Below, piece after piece: positions 1-8,120 of a stretch of DNA of 64,000 nt. Position 1 is the stretch's first letter. Each line of letters starts with the position of its first letter. Under the pieces are notes generated by a model. That model was not told where the DNA came from, made no database searches, and saw only the letters and a list, made by a program, of their open reading frames with translations. The position numbers were made by a program, and so were the translations under genes. The DNA comes from Ornithobacterium rhinotracheale DSM 15997 (lineage in GTDB: Bacteria; Bacteroidota; Bacteroidia; Flavobacteriales; Weeksellaceae): the NCBI RefSeq assembly GCF_000265465.1, contig NC_018016.1, forward strand, positions 2,284,001 to 2,348,000, in the 5' to 3' direction.

Positions 1-595
1 CCTCTTTAGCGCCTGCTGCCATTACATTCATCATTCTTTCCATTTGTCCTGCCGCAGCAATAGGGTCGTCGAGATTTACTTTGAATTGAAGCATAGAGGT
101 GGTAAGTGCATCTGTAGCACCTTTGGCATCTCCGCCCATGGTTTTAGATAGCGTATTCACATATCTACCCATTTTTTCCATGGCCTCATCGCTTTCTCCA
201 AGTTGTGGACCTAACCTTGAAAGAATGGTTTTAAAGGTCTCCAAATTGTCGGTAGCCTCCGTACCAAATGTTTTAGCCAATTCTCTTGCTTTATCACCCA
301 AGGCATCTAATTTTTCACCAGAAACCCCTGCAATAGCAGAAACATCTAACAATGATGCCTCAAAATCCTCACCCACCTTTGCCGCTTCCGAGATGCGTGA
401 ACCTAAACGATTTACTCCCTCTGTTGCCGCCATCCAATCTATGGCACGGATACGCTTTAGGCAATCTCCAAAACGATTACCCTTTTTTGTCGCCCCATCA
501 AACTTTTTTTTGGTATCATCTATTTGTTTCTGCACCTTTTTAATGGGAGCAGTAATTTTATCTACTAAATTTAATATCCAATTGGTTTGGCTCAT
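1..595 (-). CDS. Phage tail tape measure protein, N-terminal part
   Basis: About 198 N-terminal residues are visible before the gene leaves the window. The protein begins MSQTNWILNLVDKITAPIKK and continues with a predicted helical region ending in a methionine-rich stretch around AGQMERMMNVMAAGAK, as in the TP901/Mu-type tape measure families, which set tail length and are threaded through the tail tube. The start at 593-595 is the first ATG in the frame. It lies downstream of the tail chaperone gene on the same strand, the usual position for a tape measure. A 225-residue open frame on the other strand is antisense to it and is not a gene. Confidence 0.85.
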   Translation of the reverse strand, partial: MSQTNWILNLVDKITAPIKKVQKQIDDTKKKFDGATKKGNRFGDCLKRIRAIDWMAATEGVNRLGSRISEAAKVGEDFEASLLDVSAIAGVSGEKLDALGDKARELAKTFGTEATDNLETFKTILSRLGPQLGESDEAMEKMGRYVNTLSKTMGGDAKGATDALTTSMLQFKVNLDDPIAAAGQMERMMNVMAAGAKE

Positions 596-749
596 TTTTT
601 GTTATCTTTGGGGTGTGGAAACTTTACTTACACTTTTAGGTTATCTCATTAGCTTTGTATGCACAGCAGGAGCTGTTGTTTTTTTATTTTTTGCACTCGT
701 GGTTGTAATATCGTTACTTGTAGCTTTTCCAATGGCTATTATGGAAGAC

Positions 750-988
750 TTACGCACTTTCTTCGGAAGAAAATAACTCGTTTACTACCTCCGTCAATGC
801 TCTGCGAAAACTATTATACATCAATCGGTTTTGAACTTTTAAATGATAGTCTAAGGCTTGAAAATGCTTAATGTATTCATCTTCTTCCAGCGTACTGGGT
901 TCTTTGTGATAATGCCCTAAAATCAAGGCATCCACGGCCTCTTTAAAGTCGCACTCGTCAATATCTAAACAAGCACGCTCTAGACTTT
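750..988 (-). CDS. Tail assembly chaperone, -1 frameshift extension (GT-like)
   Basis: In the -1 frame relative to the chaperone gene, reading is open from the slippery heptamer to TAA at 750-752 and encodes about 78 residues rich in charged helices (contains DALILGHYHKE and ends LFSSEESA). No ATG starts this frame; a GTG at 933-935 is the only ordinary alternative start, and it would drop the open sequence that joins directly to the slip site. Slippage on A AAA AAA would give a fusion of about 192 residues when the ATG at 1327 is used. Known tail chaperone pairs are made in the same way, so I read this as the T part of a G/GT pair rather than a separate gene. Confidence 0.65.
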
Positions 989-1327
989 TTTTAACGCCAC
1001 GCGGGAGCTTTGTACCATTCCTGCCAGTTGCTCCAATAGCCCCGTGTACACGCTGGCATCGTTCTCCATTAGCTCGGTGTCGCCCATTAATACACAGTTT
1101 TTAACAATAGCATCGTTGGCTCTTTCTGGATTATCCTTATAGCCTTTACTTCCCAGCATATCCACTAATGCCTTGTTTGGTTTTTTTACTAAGAAATAGG
1201 CAGGCTCTTGGTCTGCGTTTCCATTTTTATCAAAATTCGTATCTGCTGGATATACTTCAATTTCTCTAATGCAACGCGGATACTTGGCTTTTGCGTCTTG
1301 TATTTGTTGTTCTGTGTATGGTTTCAT
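980..1327 (-). CDS. Tail assembly chaperone, zero-frame product (gpG-like)
   Basis: A 115-residue protein beginning MKPYTEQQIQDAKAKYP, placed between tail tube and tape measure. That is the position of the tail assembly chaperones that load the tape measure in lambda, Mu and relatives. I chose the ATG at 1327, not the one at 1360, because the latter lies inside the upstream tube gene while 1327 follows an A-rich leader. The reading ends at TAG 980-982, three bases after a run of seven A (minus strand), and the -1 frame stays open for another 78 codons (see the extension entry). The family assignment rests on position and the frameshift architecture, not on recognised sequence motifs. Confidence 0.7.
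   Translation of the reverse strand: MKPYTEQQIQDAKAKYPRCIREIEVYPADTNFDKNGNADQEPAYFLVKKPNKALVDMLGSKGYKDNPERANDAIVKNCVLMGDTELMENDASVYTGLLEQLAGMVQSSRVALKKV
986..992 (-). promoter_or_regulatory. Programmed -1 frameshift slippery site A AAA AAA
   Basis: On the minus strand the codons are TTA AAA AAA GTC TAG, which contains the phased heptamer A-AAA-AAA followed by G. Slipping back one base gives AGT CTA GAG and avoids the stop. The phase is exactly that of a canonical -1 site and the downstream frame stays open, which supports a programmed event. Confidence 0.65.
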
Positions 1328-1347
1328 TTGATTTCTTTTTTTTATAG

Positions 1348-1773
1348 TTAAATGTTCCAATCAATGTGGCTTACGATAAGTTCGCATTTTACGGAGATAG
1401 AGCCATCGTTTTGCTTTACTTCTACGGAGTTGCCCGTAAACTCGCAGTAGTTTATGCGGTCTTTTCTAATTTCCCCTTTCTTATCGTACAATACAATAAT
1501 GTCAAAAGGCTCAATGTCTTGTAATCTTTTTCCAGACGGCAGACTTTTGGTGATGGCATCCACTTCTTCTTTGTAAAGTGTGATAGACGCTTTTGCTTCA
1601 TAATTGCCCTCTGTTCTGCCGACAGGCATATTACCTGCTCCATAAGCATTCTCTTTTTTCGTGGTATCGGAGTAGGAAAGCTCTGAAATACCCACTACAT
1701 CACGCCCTAATAGGTTGATGGTAATTTTATTCCAGCCTTGCATTTTTCCGAATGGATTTACTACTGTTGCCAT
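1348..1773 (-). CDS. Phage tail tube protein
   Basis: 141 residues beginning MATVVNPFGKMQGWNKITIN. The beta-rich composition, size and position directly after the sheath gene match the Mu/P2-type contractile tail tube family, which polymerises inside the sheath around the tape measure. Its start is 3 bases from the sheath stop, so the two are probably translated from one mRNA. No catalytic residues are expected. The identification is from length, composition and synteny plus resemblance to Mu-like tube proteins. Confidence 0.75.
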   Translation of the reverse strand: MATVVNPFGKMQGWNKITINLLGRDVVGISELSYSDTTKKENAYGAGNMPVGRTEGNYEAKASITLYKEEVDAITKSLPSGKRLQDIEPFDIIVLYDKKGEIRKDRINYCEFTGNSVEVKQNDGSISVKCELIVSHIDWNI

Positions 1774-1776
1774 AAA

Positions 1777-3003
1777 TTATAGATTTTGAGTTAAACCAAT
1801 TTCGCCCTCAATTTTGTGTAGAATTAGATCTACCACAATGCTTATTTTCACCTTCAATGCTTCTGTTTCCGAAACGATTTGTTTTGGATTAATAAACACA
1901 GAATAGCCACTAATCTCATCTGCAATTTGCATTTGCTCAATGGACTTTTGAGCTAAGTTTTCTAAATATGCTGTTGTGGATGCCTTTAAATATCCTGTCT
2001 GAGGGTCTTTTTTTAATTTGCTTTTAATGCGTGGGGTAAGTACGGCTCTTACCAATCTAGCAGCTTTATTCCAAACTCTATTGTTTTCTATGTATGTAAA
2101 GTCGGATGCAGCACTAACACAAGTGTGTGAATTAGAAAAATAGAAACCTGCAACATCTACATAAGTACTTACAAAAATATAACCTTTATTGTTTAAATCT
2201 TGCTGGCTTTGGGTACTCACTTCACTAATGCTTTCACCTGTACTGAATGCTACTTTTACAAATTTACCTAAGGCTTCATTTGTTAAGGGGTAGGTGTTAT
2301 AAGTACGCACATTTTTTGGTTTTTTCTCAATATCTACAGAGCCTACATTTTCAGCTACACTACGAACGGATAACATACCTAATGCTGCACCTATACATGC
2401 ATGGTACTTATAGTCTGTATCTAAATCTGCAATGGCTTTATCTTGCCCAATGATTACAGATATTTGAGATGCGTTCTTTGTTTTTAAATCTTCTAAATTT
2501 GCAATTTTAAGACTATTCTTGCCTTTGCCCTCAACAAGTACAAAATCTAATAAAATTCCATCTTTTTTAGCTTCTTCTACAATTTTAGTTTGCAAGGCTT
2601 CAACCTCGCCTGCTAGAGTGCTTAAGTCATTTGTAAAGCCAAAAGCAGCAATGCCTTTTACTTTCTTTAATTCTCTTAGCGTGGTTAAAATCTCCGTAGC
2701 TTTATCTTGCAATTTAGCTCCAGTTGGTAGTGGTAAAAAGAAAAGCTCTGTATCTGGCGCCAATCGGAACACCTCCGAAATATGATAATGTGCCAAAACT
2801 TTTTTATTGGCATCAAAACTTTCATTTACTCCTAATTTTTCAACATCTTCTACTTGCAATAGACGGTAGGCTTGCCCATGCTGCATAGTTGTAGTGTCCA
2901 CGGGCATAGCACCAATGAGTAAAAAACTATTATCTGCATTGTTTGACAAACGACCTAAGCTGCCCTCTAATTTCTTTAATTCAAAACCCTGTAAGTGTCC
3001 CAT
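1777..3003 (-). CDS. Phage tail sheath protein (DUF2586-like)
   Basis: 408 residues beginning MGHLQGFELKKLEGSLGRL. The size, the order sheath-tube-chaperone-tape measure and the overall pattern fit the DUF2586 sheath family seen in Mu-like phages of Bacteroidota. The sheath forms the outer contractile cylinder, so this phage has a myovirus tail. It sits 8 bases after the small gene upstream on the same strand. Confidence 0.75.
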   Translation of the reverse strand: MGHLQGFELKKLEGSLGRLSNNADNSFLLIGAMPVDTTTMQHGQAYRLLQVEDVEKLGVNESFDANKKVLAHYHISEVFRLAPDTELFFLPLPTGAKLQDKATEILTTLRELKKVKGIAAFGFTNDLSTLAGEVEALQTKIVEEAKKDGILLDFVLVEGKGKNSLKIANLEDLKTKNASQISVIIGQDKAIADLDTDYKYHACIGAALGMLSVRSVAENVGSVDIEKKPKNVRTYNTYPLTNEALGKFVKVAFSTGESISEVSTQSQQDLNNKGYIFVSTYVDVAGFYFSNSHTCVSAASDFTYIENNRVWNKAARLVRAVLTPRIKSKLKKDPQTGYLKASTTAYLENLAQKSIEQMQIADEISGYSVFINPKQIVSETEALKVKISIVVDLILHKIEGEIGLTQNL

Positions 3004-3011
3004 AGGTTATA

Positions 3012-3395
3012 TTATTTTGTGGTTTTTGATTTTGTTTCAGGAGTAGCTTTTTCTTTGCCTTCTACCTCTTTTGCGGCAGGAGATGGCTCTACAACTTGAT
3101 CAGATTCTTCATCATTGCCACTTTCTTGTGCAGATTCTTTTTCTCCCGTAGTTTCTTCTACCTTTTCTTGTTTGTTGGCAGGCATTGTTTTTTTACCTGT
3201 AACTGCTGATAGAGCAACAGCTCTCAGGATTTTATGTATTTTCATTTTGCTATTTTCAGCATGTAGCAAAGCACGATTTTCATCTTCGAAAAACTGCCCA
3301 TCTTCGGTGGCATAAAGCTTTTCCAAATTTTCATTTTTCTCAAAAAGAGCTTTAGCGAGCCCAATTAGATTAATTAAACTGAGTATTTTTTTCAT
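3012..3395 (-). CDS. Small phage structural-region protein, unknown
   Basis: 127 residues. The first 70 are mixed helical sequence (starts MKKILSLINLIGLAKALFEK); the last 55 are a low-complexity tail of E, K, S, P and T (for example EESDQVVEPSPAAKEVEGK). It lies between major capsid and sheath, where head-completion or decoration proteins often sit, but I recognise no family. The acidic repetitive tail looks disordered. Confidence 0.6.
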   Translation of the reverse strand: MKKILSLINLIGLAKALFEKNENLEKLYATEDGQFFEDENRALLHAENSKMKIHKILRAVALSAVTGKKTMPANKQEKVEETTGEKESAQESGNDEESDQVVEPSPAAKEVEGKEKATPETKSKTTK

Positions 3396-3431
3396 GTTCT
3401 TGTATTTTAAAATGGCTTTAAATAATTTTTA

Positions 3432-3500
3432 AAAGCCCCATTCTTTTTGATAGTTTCCAAAAGGCTTAAGCTATCTGCTAATTATTTCTAATGGGGCTTT
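3432..3500 (-). terminator. Structured terminator or attenuator after the capsid gene
   Basis: The arms AAAGCCCCATT (3432-3442) and AATGGGGCTTT (3490-3500) are perfect 11-bp complements. Between them a second stem GATAG/CTATC (3449-3453 with 3471-3475) can form. On the minus strand this follows the capsid stop by 8 bases and is followed by an A/T-rich stretch. It may stabilise or partly terminate the capsid transcript so that capsid is made in excess over the tail proteins. Confidence 0.55.
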
Positions 3501-3507
3501 ATTTTCT

Positions 3508-4398
3508 TTACGATCCAGATTGGATAACTGCAGTTCCCTCATCCTTAATAGCTACACACACCCAGTGAATTTCAAATCCAATCTCGTGGCGTCTGTATTT
3601 AGGGTTCTGAGTTTTATCAATAGCGTAACGCTCTGCAGTGCCTGGCGCCTTAACTGTGTATTGTTTGTGGAATACAACTGAAACCTCCTTACCCTGCGCT
3701 ACAACATCAAAAGCTTCCTTTTGATTGCTATTAAAGGTTGGGGCATAAGTGCTTTCATACACTTCAAATCCATAGTAGTTACTTGCGATTTTTCCTTCTT
3801 CTGTATTTTGGTAGCGTGTTTTAAAGGTTAAATCCTCAATCAGTAAATCCGTGGCGTGGTCTGAACAAAGCACTAGCACGCGGCCCTTTTTAGGAACTTT
3901 TAATTTGTCCAACTTTTTCTTCAAGTTGATGAGGTCTTTTGCTGTAAGACGCTTTCTTCCGCTACCATCATCTTCTCCTGTGGTAACTATTACAGGGGTT
4001 TTCTCTGTATTTTCTTGTGGACAAATACTATGCAGTGCATGTTCAGCGGTTTTGTCTTCCAAAGTTTCTCTGTGCTGTTGCTGAACATCACTTACTTTCT
4101 CGTAAGGCAAAGCATAAAGCTCATCTGTAGTAACTTCTGTATTTTCAGTCTCATATTTATGAAGTGAAATCACCACTTTTCCATCCTCTCTTTGGCTAGA
4201 ATTAATAGGATAAATTTTATTATCAATTAAAACCTTAGGAGCTGCACCACGCATTGGAATCTTGATAACATCATTACCTACCCATTGTGGTTTTGATTTC
4301 ACAGCTTCCAGCCATGTATGTTCATGGCGAAATTGCTTAATAAGCTCCGTAACGGCGAGCTCATTTTTAAATACTAAACTATCTGATTTCTTTGGCAT
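3508..4398 (-). CDS. Major capsid protein
   Basis: 296 residues beginning MPKKSDSLVFKNELAVTELI, immediately after the protease/scaffold gene (6-base gap) and followed by a strong hairpin. The length and the order protease-scaffold-capsid are those of HK97-fold capsid genes of Mu-like phages. A middle segment with DLINLKKKLDKLKVPKKGR and VLCSDHATDLLIED is typical of Bacteroidota Mu-like capsids in my memory of the family. I cannot verify the HK97 fold by eye. Confidence 0.7.
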   Translation of the reverse strand: MPKKSDSLVFKNELAVTELIKQFRHEHTWLEAVKSKPQWVGNDVIKIPMRGAAPKVLIDNKIYPINSSQREDGKVVISLHKYETENTEVTTDELYALPYEKVSDVQQQHRETLEDKTAEHALHSICPQENTEKTPVIVTTGEDDGSGRKRLTAKDLINLKKKLDKLKVPKKGRVLVLCSDHATDLLIEDLTFKTRYQNTEEGKIASNYYGFEVYESTYAPTFNSNQKEAFDVVAQGKEVSVVFHKQYTVKAPGTAERYAIDKTQNPKYRRHEIGFEIHWVCVAIKDEGTAVIQSGS

Positions 4399-4404
4399 AA
4401 TTCT

Positions 4405-4827
4405 CTATTTTTTTGCTTGATATTGTTGGTTAAGTTGTCTAGCTTTTTCTGGATTGTTTTCCATCAAAGCCTCAAATGCTGCGGGGTCTTTTTCTAAATA
4501 ATCTTCCAAGGTCCAATTGCTTTGGTCTGTTACGGTTTTCCCCGTTTTGTTTACGAAACTAGAACCCGCAACTACTGGAGATAGGCTTTCTAGTGCCTTT
4601 TTAGTTTGTTCAAAGTCAATGGTAGCTAGTTTCACATAAGATTCTTTACTATCCGCCGTAATGCGTTTTTCTTTGATAGCTTTATCCACTAATTGATTAG
4701 CTTGTTCTTGTCTTTGCGCTTCGTTATTCTCTGCTTGAGCTCTAAGTTCCTCGATTTTTTTCTGTATTTGCTCATCGGTGGCATCTGCTGCCATTCCAAG
4801 TGCGGCAATAATTTGTTCTTTATTCAT
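4405..4827 (-). other. Possible nested scaffold gene (internal start)
   Basis: The in-frame ATG at 4825-4827 begins a 140-residue polypeptide that equals the whole scaffold half of the protease-scaffold gene. Nested scaffolds of this kind are known in lambda (C/Nu3) and Mu (I/Z). The upstream sequence is A-rich but has no strong ribosome binding site, so this is an inference from architecture. Confidence 0.4.
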
Positions 4828-5454
4828 AATCGTATCGTTATTTTGATTTTGTATTTTTGGAATATTAGGGCACCCACAGGCTTGCATCATTACAATACTC
4901 TGTGGTGTTATATTCAGATCTTCATCTATAATATCATTGATTAAACCTATTTGTTTAGCCTCCTGCGCATTGAACCAATAATCCTTTTGCCACATTTGGT
5001 CTATTTCCTCTAGGCTTTTATTAAAACGCTTAGCATACACATCTCGGTATTGAATAGTTAAGTTTTCCAACGCTTTTAAATCAGACTTTACTTCATCTTC
5101 ATTTCCTATCACATAAGTTGATGGCTTATGAATCATGAATTGAGAGGTAGCATAGGCCTTTGCAGGAAAATTTGCCATGATATAAGTCCCTGCGCTTGCT
5201 ACCAAAGCACCAGCCATGATTTCTACATGAGGTATTTTCTTTAAAATATTTACAATCTCTGTAGCTTCATATACACTACCGCCTACCGTGTTGAGGTATA
5301 ACTCTACCTTTTCAATATCAGTAGTTGCTTTTAATTCAAGTGCAGCTCTTATTTCACTAGCTGTATAATCATGCTCAATTGTTCCATTAATTTGGATTTG
5401 CAATTGAGACTGACTAATCTTAGCTACTTTTATGTGCGATTTTTCTCGTTTCAT
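4405..5454 (-). CDS. Prohead protease (ClpP-like S14/S49) fused to scaffold
   Basis: 349 residues. Residues 1 to about 180 are a ClpP-like serine protease: LNTVGGSVYEA (oxyanion region, about 55-65), catalytic Ser87 in ASAGT, His109 in FMIHK, and a likely acidic partner near KDYW (158). Residues from about 210 on form a helical, E/K/Q-rich scaffold that ends NQQYQAKK. The protease cuts scaffold and capsid during head maturation. An internal ATG at 4825-4827 (Met210, MNKEQIIAALG) falls exactly at the domain junction and could start a free scaffold protein. The gene is first in the minus-strand late operon, behind the promoter at 5462-5495. Confidence 0.88.
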   Translation of the reverse strand: MKREKSHIKVAKISQSQLQIQINGTIEHDYTASEIRAALELKATTDIEKVELYLNTVGGSVYEATEIVNILKKIPHVEIMAGALVASAGTYIMANFPAKAYATSQFMIHKPSTYVIGNEDEVKSDLKALENLTIQYRDVYAKRFNKSLEEIDQMWQKDYWFNAQEAKQIGLINDIIDEDLNITPQSIVMMQACGCPNIPKIQNQNNDTIMNKEQIIAALGMAADATDEQIQKKIEELRAQAENNEAQRQEQANQLVDKAIKEKRITADSKESYVKLATIDFEQTKKALESLSPVVAGSSFVNKTGKTVTDQSNWTLEDYLEKDPAAFEALMENNPEKARQLNQQYQAKK

Positions 5455-5461
5455 TACAGGG

Positions 5462-5495
5462 CAAAGTTGCAGAACTGCATTTGCCTAGCAAAAAA
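5462..5495 (-). promoter_or_regulatory. Probable promoter of the capsid/tail operon
   Basis: On the minus strand TTTTTTG (5495-5489) and CAACTTTG (5469-5462) are separated by 19 bp, close to the Bacteroidota pattern TTTG-N19-21-TAnnTTTG (the first base of the -7 box is C instead of T). The start point would fall just before the protease ATG at 5454, giving a nearly leaderless message. Confidence 0.5.
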
Positions 5496-5503
5496 GCCAT
5501 TCC

Positions 5504-5531
5504 AAAATAGGCAGTAATTTTTGCCTATTTT
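5504..5531. repeat. 10-bp inverted repeat in the divergent late-promoter region
   Basis: AAAATAGGCA (5504-5513) and TGCCTATTTT (5522-5531) are perfect complements around an 8-base loop. The repeat lies between the divergent protease (-) and small terminase (+) genes, upstream of both, so an operator for a late activator or repressor is more likely than a terminator. Confidence 0.6.
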
Positions 5532-5590
5532 GTGATAAGATTTTTAATAAAAGCCATAGCCTTAGCACCTTTGCCACAAAGAAAAAGACC

Positions 5591-6127
5591 ATGGCAAAGG
5601 ATAAAGAAAAACAAATCGCTTTTCATCTTTTTGTGGATAAGAACCTTACCGCAAAACAAATTGCTGATCATCCACAAGTGCAAGTTAGACACAACACAGT
5701 TTGTAATTGGATTAAAGAGGGAAACTGGAAAAAGATACGAAACGCCCAAATTAGTCAAAGTAGCGAAAGGCTTGAACGCATACAAGCCGTGATTGATGGG
5801 CTATCTAATGAGCGTTTAGCTATTCTAAAAGAAATCAAAGAAACAAAAGAGCTACTGAGAGATGAGTTAGATGCAGATTTAAAAAAAGTAGCAGAGAAAA
5901 GTTTAGCAGATTTAAACAGCAGTGCTGTACGCATAGACAACGGTATTGCCATGTGGAATAAGACTTTGCTTTCTTTTCACAAGGAAAACAGAATAAGCCT
6001 AAGCGTTTATATAGAAATTCAAAATAAAATATTTGAAGCCTTGCGTGCGTATGATGAGGCGATTTACATGAAAACTTTGGACTTTCAACAAGCACACATC
6101 CTTGAAGTGTCTGAACAACTGAATTAA
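5591..6127 (+). CDS. Terminase small subunit-like protein
   Basis: 178 residues beginning MAKDKEKQIAFHLFVDKN. The N-terminus has a helix-turn-helix (TAKQIADHPQVQVRHNTVCNW, about 20-40) and the rest is coiled-coil-like helix (EIKETKELLRDELDAD). It lies directly upstream of the large terminase, where the DNA-recognition subunit is expected. It starts the plus-strand head operon. The start ATG at 5591 is the first in frame that keeps the HTH. Confidence 0.7.
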   Translation: MAKDKEKQIAFHLFVDKNLTAKQIADHPQVQVRHNTVCNWIKEGNWKKIRNAQISQSSERLERIQAVIDGLSNERLAILKEIKETKELLRDELDADLKKVAEKSLADLNSSAVRIDNGIAMWNKTLLSFHKENRISLSVYIEIQNKIFEALRAYDEAIYMKTLDFQQAHILEVSEQLN

Positions 6128-6193
6128 ATAAATCTTTTAAAAGCCTTTTAAAATCAATTTTAAGCCACTTTAAATACACAACAATATCAATCA

Positions 6194-7702
6194 ATGAAAC
6201 GACAGGATAAAATTGCCATAGAGCGTTATTTACAAAAATTAGCCCTCGCAAGAAGTGCGGGAGCACCAAACCCTTATGAAACAGCACAAGAAAAGGCTCA
6301 ACGCTTAGAGCTTTTTAAAAAGAATCCTGCCGATATGGTCGCATACTATTTCCCACATTATGCTACTTGCGATTGCTCTGAATTTCATTTGGAATGGGCA
6401 AATATGGTACTAAAAGACAAAACATTCAAAGGCATTTGTCAGTGGGGGCGTGCTTTGGCAAAATCTGTATGGAATAATGTTTTTATTCCATTTTGGCTTT
6501 GGCTCCGTGGTGAAGACATGTATTTCATTATCATAGGGAATAATAAAAAACGGGCAGAACAACTTTTAGAAGACTTGCGGGCAGAATTTGAAGCCAATCC
6601 GCGAATTATTTCTGATTTTGGAGAGCAAGTGCAACAAGGTACTTGGGAAGATGGTTTTTTCATTACCAAAAGTGGTTTTATTGGCCAGGCTTTAGGTATG
6701 GGACAATCCGTGAGAGGGTTAAGGGTAAAAAACTTACGCCCTACACACATAGTGGCAGATGATATTGAAACTAAGGAATTAGTAAAAAACCCTAAGCGTC
6801 AGCTTGAGATGGTAGAATGGATTTTGCGAGATTTAATACCTACTATGGACGGCACCATTAGGCGATTTGTACAGGCGAATAACCGATTTGCACCAATAAT
6901 GATACAGACAATTTTAGCCGAAAAAAACAAAGACTGGAAAGTTCACGAAGTCAATGCTTACAATCCAGTTAGCTATGCGCCTACATGGCACCAGAAATAC
7001 GAGGCAGATTATTTCAAAGAGCTAGAAGCAGAAATCGGAACTTTGGCTGCCAACGCAGAGTATAATAACAGCCCATATGTCGAGGGGGTTATTTTTAAGG
7101 ATGAGCAATTTCAATGGTGCAAACTGCCGCGCATCGACCACTTCGAGGCAATCATTGCACATTGGGATATTGCTTATGCAGGAACAGCTAATAGCGATTA
7201 TAATGCTGTAGTGATTGCTGGGTTAAAAGATAAAAAGTTTTATGTGATTGATACTTTTTGTCTGCAATCCAAGATGAAGCAAGCCGCAGAATGGATTTGT
7301 GATTATCAAAAGCAATTACCTAGCTCCGCTATTATCCACTGGCAATACGAGGCGCAATTTTGGAACGATGAAGTTTCTCGCATATTAGAGGAAACCCAAA
7401 GCGAGAAAGGTGTACAGCTTAATATCACGAAAAAGCAACTACCAAAGGTGGATAAGCTAAACAGAATCCTCACCCTGCAACCCTATTTCCAAAATGCACG
7501 GATTTATTTCAATGAAAAATTAAAGCCTAACAAGCATTTTCAAGTAGGCTTAGCACAACTCAAAGGAATTGAGCCTGGCTACAAAGTACACGACGACTTT
7601 CCAGACGCATTGGAGGTATGTATCTCCGAACTTGAAAAATTTACCCCTGTTAGAAAAAGTAAATTTCTAATGGGCAAATACAAACGAACAAACGAGTGGT
7701 AA
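6194..7702 (+). CDS. Terminase large subunit (Mu gp28-like)
   Basis: 502 residues. This is the packaging motor: an N-terminal ATPase (region CQWGRALAKSVW, then IVADDIETKELV as the likely Walker B segment) and a C-terminal RNase H-like nuclease with the motif AHWDIAYAGTANSDYNAV at about residue 320 and DDFPDALEVC near the end. It cuts and pumps phage DNA into the prohead through the DUF935 portal encoded downstream. It ends one base before the gp36-like start, so they are on one mRNA. Confidence 0.85.
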   Translation: MKRQDKIAIERYLQKLALARSAGAPNPYETAQEKAQRLELFKKNPADMVAYYFPHYATCDCSEFHLEWANMVLKDKTFKGICQWGRALAKSVWNNVFIPFWLWLRGEDMYFIIIGNNKKRAEQLLEDLRAEFEANPRIISDFGEQVQQGTWEDGFFITKSGFIGQALGMGQSVRGLRVKNLRPTHIVADDIETKELVKNPKRQLEMVEWILRDLIPTMDGTIRRFVQANNRFAPIMIQTILAEKNKDWKVHEVNAYNPVSYAPTWHQKYEADYFKELEAEIGTLAANAEYNNSPYVEGVIFKDEQFQWCKLPRIDHFEAIIAHWDIAYAGTANSDYNAVVIAGLKDKKFYVIDTFCLQSKMKQAAEWICDYQKQLPSSAIIHWQYEAQFWNDEVSRILEETQSEKGVQLNITKKQLPKVDKLNRILTLQPYFQNARIYFNEKLKPNKHFQVGLAQLKGIEPGYKVHDDFPDALEVCISELEKFTPVRKSKFLMGKYKRTNEW

Positions 7703-7703
7703 A

Positions 7704-8120
7704 ATGATATATCTAAATAAAGACAACCTAAAAAGCCATGTTTTTGAGCGCATCATTGACGAAAGCTCCAAAGACTTTGAAAAAGCCCTTGACCAGTGCG
7801 AGGCAGAAAATATAGCCATTATTAAAACCTTACTTGGCAGTTACTATGATGTGGAGGCTATTTTTGACGAAACCAATCCGATTAAAAATGCTTATTTAGA
7901 GCGTATTTTAACCTTTCTTGTGCTTTGGGATATTCAGCATCGCAATGCGTATAGAAAACTTAGCAATGTAAGCAAAGAACAAAAAGAGTGGGCAGACAAA
8001 GAGCTAGACAAATTAGCCTCTGGTAGATTATCTCTAGATAACTTGCCCCCTAAATCTAGCACCACAGATCGTTCAAAAATATTATATGGTAATCTTTCTA
8101 ATCCAGACTTTTATATATGA
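7704..8120 (+). CDS. Head-tail connector-like protein (Mu gp36 / DUF1320-like)
   Basis: 138 residues beginning MIYLNKDNLKSHVFERIID. The pattern of a compact helical domain with AYLERILTFLVLWDIQHR and its place between terminase and portal fit the DUF1320/gp36 family of Mu-like phages, thought to be a head completion or connector protein. Its stop overlaps the portal start by 4 bases (ATGA), indicating coupled translation. Confidence 0.7.
   Translation: MIYLNKDNLKSHVFERIIDESSKDFEKALDQCEAENIAIIKTLLGSYYDVEAIFDETNPIKNAYLERILTFLVLWDIQHRNAYRKLSNVSKEQKEWADKELDKLASGRLSLDNLPPKSSTTDRSKILYGNLSNPDFYI

Noticed and set aside
99-776. 225-codon + strand open frame
   Set aside because: Antisense to the tape measure gene (1-595, minus), whose protein looks real; the + frame is low-complexity with no recognisable domain.
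750-935. 61-residue minus frame as a separate gene
   Set aside because: It has only a GTG start and is better explained as the -1 frameshift extension of the tail chaperone.
5532-5792. 86-codon + open frame before the small terminase
   Set aside because: Shifted frame through the terminase gene start; lacks any feature and ends inside it.
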